Source: Asterella californica (lineage: Eukaryota; Streptophyta; Marchantiopsida; Marchantiales; Aytoniaceae). From it: DNA of 64,000 bases. Positions 61,561 through 64,000 of this stretch are shown here, one piece after another. The notes beneath the pieces were generated by a model. It was not told the origin of the DNA and made no database searches. It worked only from the letters and a program-made list of their open reading frames with translations. Made by a program: the position numbers and the translations under genes. The stretch lies in contig JAYKYS010000015.1 in the NCBI GenBank assembly GCA_036924285.1, forward strand, positions 6,448,001-6,512,000, read 5' to 3'. Position 1 is the stretch's first letter. Every line of letters starts with the position of its first letter.

Positions 61561-64000
61561 CTACTTGTTCAGTCAAATCGTGAGAAATCTAATATTAGTT
61601 GTTTTTTAAAAAAATTCTAAAAAGATTCTATCATTTGCACAAGTTGGGTATGATTGTGTTACTTATCCAATTATATATGTGAGCCTCTCTAGCCTCCGGT
61701 TAATGGAATTCATTCTGTCAAAAAATGATTGGATTCTTTGACTTGTCTATACTTTTAGTACTTTTGTTTGTTTTTAATATATTGCTATTACTAATTTTTT
61801 ATTCGATCCTATCATCAAGTTTATCTCCTAAGTGTAATTACAGTTAATATAAATAAATTAACAAGCATAATAATCATTCCAGAATAAAGACTTCCAGTGA
61901 TTTCCAGCAATGCAAAGGAAGGTCGGAGCAGGCATTTGGCGATGATGCGGCTCAGTATAGCCATTAACGGATAAAAGTGAGTTCCATTCTGACTCCCGAA
62001 GCCGCAAATAGCTGACAAGGAAAGGAGTTTTCATGTGTGGTGCTTTCCAACGGCCCTACATCTCACCTCGACTACTACTATGAATAGCATGAGATCGACT
62101 TTACTGACCATCATCAGATAGTCTACCTCTCGCTGTACAGGAACTTGTAAACCGCAGTGACCGGACCAGACACGTGTGAGTCCGACCAGGTCAAACCGAG
62201 GAGATGTCCAGTCAATGCTTCGCGTCTGTCCGTGACCTGGGTTTCCGTCTCTCTTGTCATCCGACCCACTAGGAGCGAAGTTCAGCGAACGACCATCCGT
62301 ACGGAGCCATGCGGTCCTTGGCCCTTCGCTGGCTTTGCGGTGGGAATCGATCATGTGAGAACTGAAATGGAGAATTAGCTCCCCGGTCGACTCGAATGAA
62401 ATAACGGGGAGGGAGAGGGAAAAGAAAATAAGACCCAAATTAGATTATTGCCAAAGAAATAAACTAATTTCATTTAAATATATCTATAATATGAGTTTTG
62501 GGGTGGAGGGAACGAAGAGGAAAAGAGAAAAACTAGAGAGAAAATTCTGGATGCAAATTGGTTATGATCACGATAGGACTGGGTTCTGAAACTGGGTAGT
62601 AAATGAAAAATAAATTAATGTTATTTTTTCATATTTGGTTTGTATGATCAACAATATGTAAGTATTCTATATAAATTCTAAACTAAATAAAAATTCAAAA
62701 TTCATATTTTGATAACTATTAACAAATAAAAGAAATACGAGAAATCCTGAATGGACCTATAAAGCGAGAGCACACAAACGCACTGCTGAGGATACAAGTG
62801 AGTACTTCTGTAATCAAGTATACATTAATACATAGTGTGCACTGATTTATTACCAAACCCATTCTGGCAAAAAAGTCGATAATAAGTTATATTATGCATA
62901 TTCCTTATTCCATCCGAAGATGAAAGAGGTGAAGATTAATATTCACGAGTGCTTACTTTTTGTTTTCAACATTCGTCTAGTTGATGAGACAGTTCCCGCA
63001 AGAACATAATAAACAAACAGATTTATGAGACGCACTTCAGAGAAAACGGATGGCAGACAAGGAAAAGAAAGCCAAAAGACCATAAATAAAGGGAAGGAAG
63101 GCGAGGTGGATATCATATCATATATAACACGAACACTAATATTTTAAAATCAAACACTAATTACTTCTAATTTCTTATTAACTCTTTCCCACAGAAACGT
63201 TTGATGATAAATAAAAGTTTAATTTATCATATCGTGGCTCCTAATTGGGTGAGTGCCTAGGAGCCGACTAAAATCGGTAAGGGGCTATGAATAAAAAAAA
63301 GGCTGATGATCTGAGAACTGAAGTAGTGAATTCGGACCTCTTTACACGAGGTTTATTTGCTTCCTTCTTGCTTTCGAACGTAGAAGAAGAACCACCCTCA
63401 GAAATTAAGCTTTGCAAAGAAGTCTAAATATAACTTCCTTGCAGAGCGAGAGGGTTTAAGTTATTACTTAACTCTTCATTTGGGAAAGGTTAACAGCATT
63501 GCGTGCCTTACATGGCTCAATCAAGTCTATACTTGTATAATAATATATATGAATATACGAGAAATTTACGTCACAGTACCTTTAGTACGTTTGTCCGATC
63601 TGATCTCACTCTTTTTAACTTTGTGTTATTTGATTGTATTCTTGACTGGATAAATGTCATGTCATCAGAATGCAAGAAGTGCATATTGATTTTTATTTAA
63701 ATGAAAAAAATAATTTAAAACATTTTATAATAAATTATAGTCCAAATTCTCTCATATTTATTTTAATGCAATATTTTTATAACAATAAACTTGCTGTTGC
63801 CAGTTAAAAATGTAATCTTCGTGCAGTCTTTCAATGTAAACTTGTTGAACATGTTATTGTCAATTAAGGGTGTGATAAATTAACGTAAAGTTAAGAAGGG
63901 GGGATTCAAGTCGAACAAAAGTATTAAGGGTGTGGGAAAGAAAATCTATGAGGAAATACACACTAACATATATTCTCGTGGTAGAGAAGGGAGGACTCCC
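61561..64000. other. AT-rich spacer with a GC-richer patch
   Basis: A patch at about 62030-62400 is GC-richer than its surroundings and has long open frames on both strands, but no domain is recognised. A perfect 8-bp stem (GGCTCCTA with TAGGAGCC, 63236-63265) is the only other structure noted. Confidence 0.4.

Noticed and set aside
62031..62438. A 135-aa minus-strand frame and a 73-aa plus-strand frame in a GC-richer patch
   Set aside because: No domain, no splice partners and overlapping frames on both strands; composition can account for them.

Overview
The window looks like nuclear DNA of a land plant. It has intron-rich genes with GT-AG junctions, plant-type housekeeping proteins and long AT-rich intergenic stretches full of decayed Ty3/gypsy-type retroelements. 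The style of the retroelement gag and pol relics and of the ORF at 28.7-30.3 kb reminds me of bryophyte, perhaps liverwort, genomes. That placement is recall-based inference and was not tested.

Four host genes are well supported. The C-terminal end of an NPF/POT transporter runs off the left edge (3-500, +). A CIR1-like nuclear protein with an N-terminal Cir_N region, a zinc knuckle and an RS/basic tail lies at 7617-9353 (-). A complete ten-exon plastid malonyl-CoA:ACP transacylase (MCAT/FabD, 393 aa) lies at 15989-19964 (-). A three-exon NOL10/ENP2 ribosome-biogenesis WD40 protein (728 aa) lies at 22774-25809 (-). A fifth multi-exon gene at 39573-42246 (+) splices cleanly over four exons but I do not recognise its product.

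The most informative structure is a large direct duplication. Block A (about 1482-6370) and block B (about 12681-20803) flank the CIR1 gene. B carries the intact MCAT gene. A carries a broken copy: its last six exons are deleted, exon 1 has an 11-bp deletion and one splice acceptor is destroyed. The MCAT portion of the two blocks is about 97% alike even in introns, while the rest is only about 75-88% alike. Block B also contains a perfect 105-bp inverted repeat with a 10-nt spacer, and comparison with A shows how it probably arose (template switching). Block A contains a 427-bp insertion with three consecutive hairpins.

From about 27.7 kb rightwards, apart from the gene at 39.6-42.2 kb, the sequence is mobile-element territory. 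It holds a CTTCG/CGAAG-saturated element (about 27.7-31.6 kb) with a coiled-coil ORF interrupted by one TGA, two minus-strand gag copies (32.3-33.5 and 56.2-58.8 kb), and a plus-strand gypsy pol relic (46.2-49.4 kb). It also holds LTR-like stretches (12.3-12.7 and 55.4-55.9 kb), a degenerate tandem array of about 180-bp units (52.9-55.1 kb), a 30-bp perfect palindrome (55.08 kb) and a tRNA-derived SINE (61.4 kb). I found no rRNA, functional tRNA, CRISPR array or bacterial-type operon, and no clear new multi-gene system.
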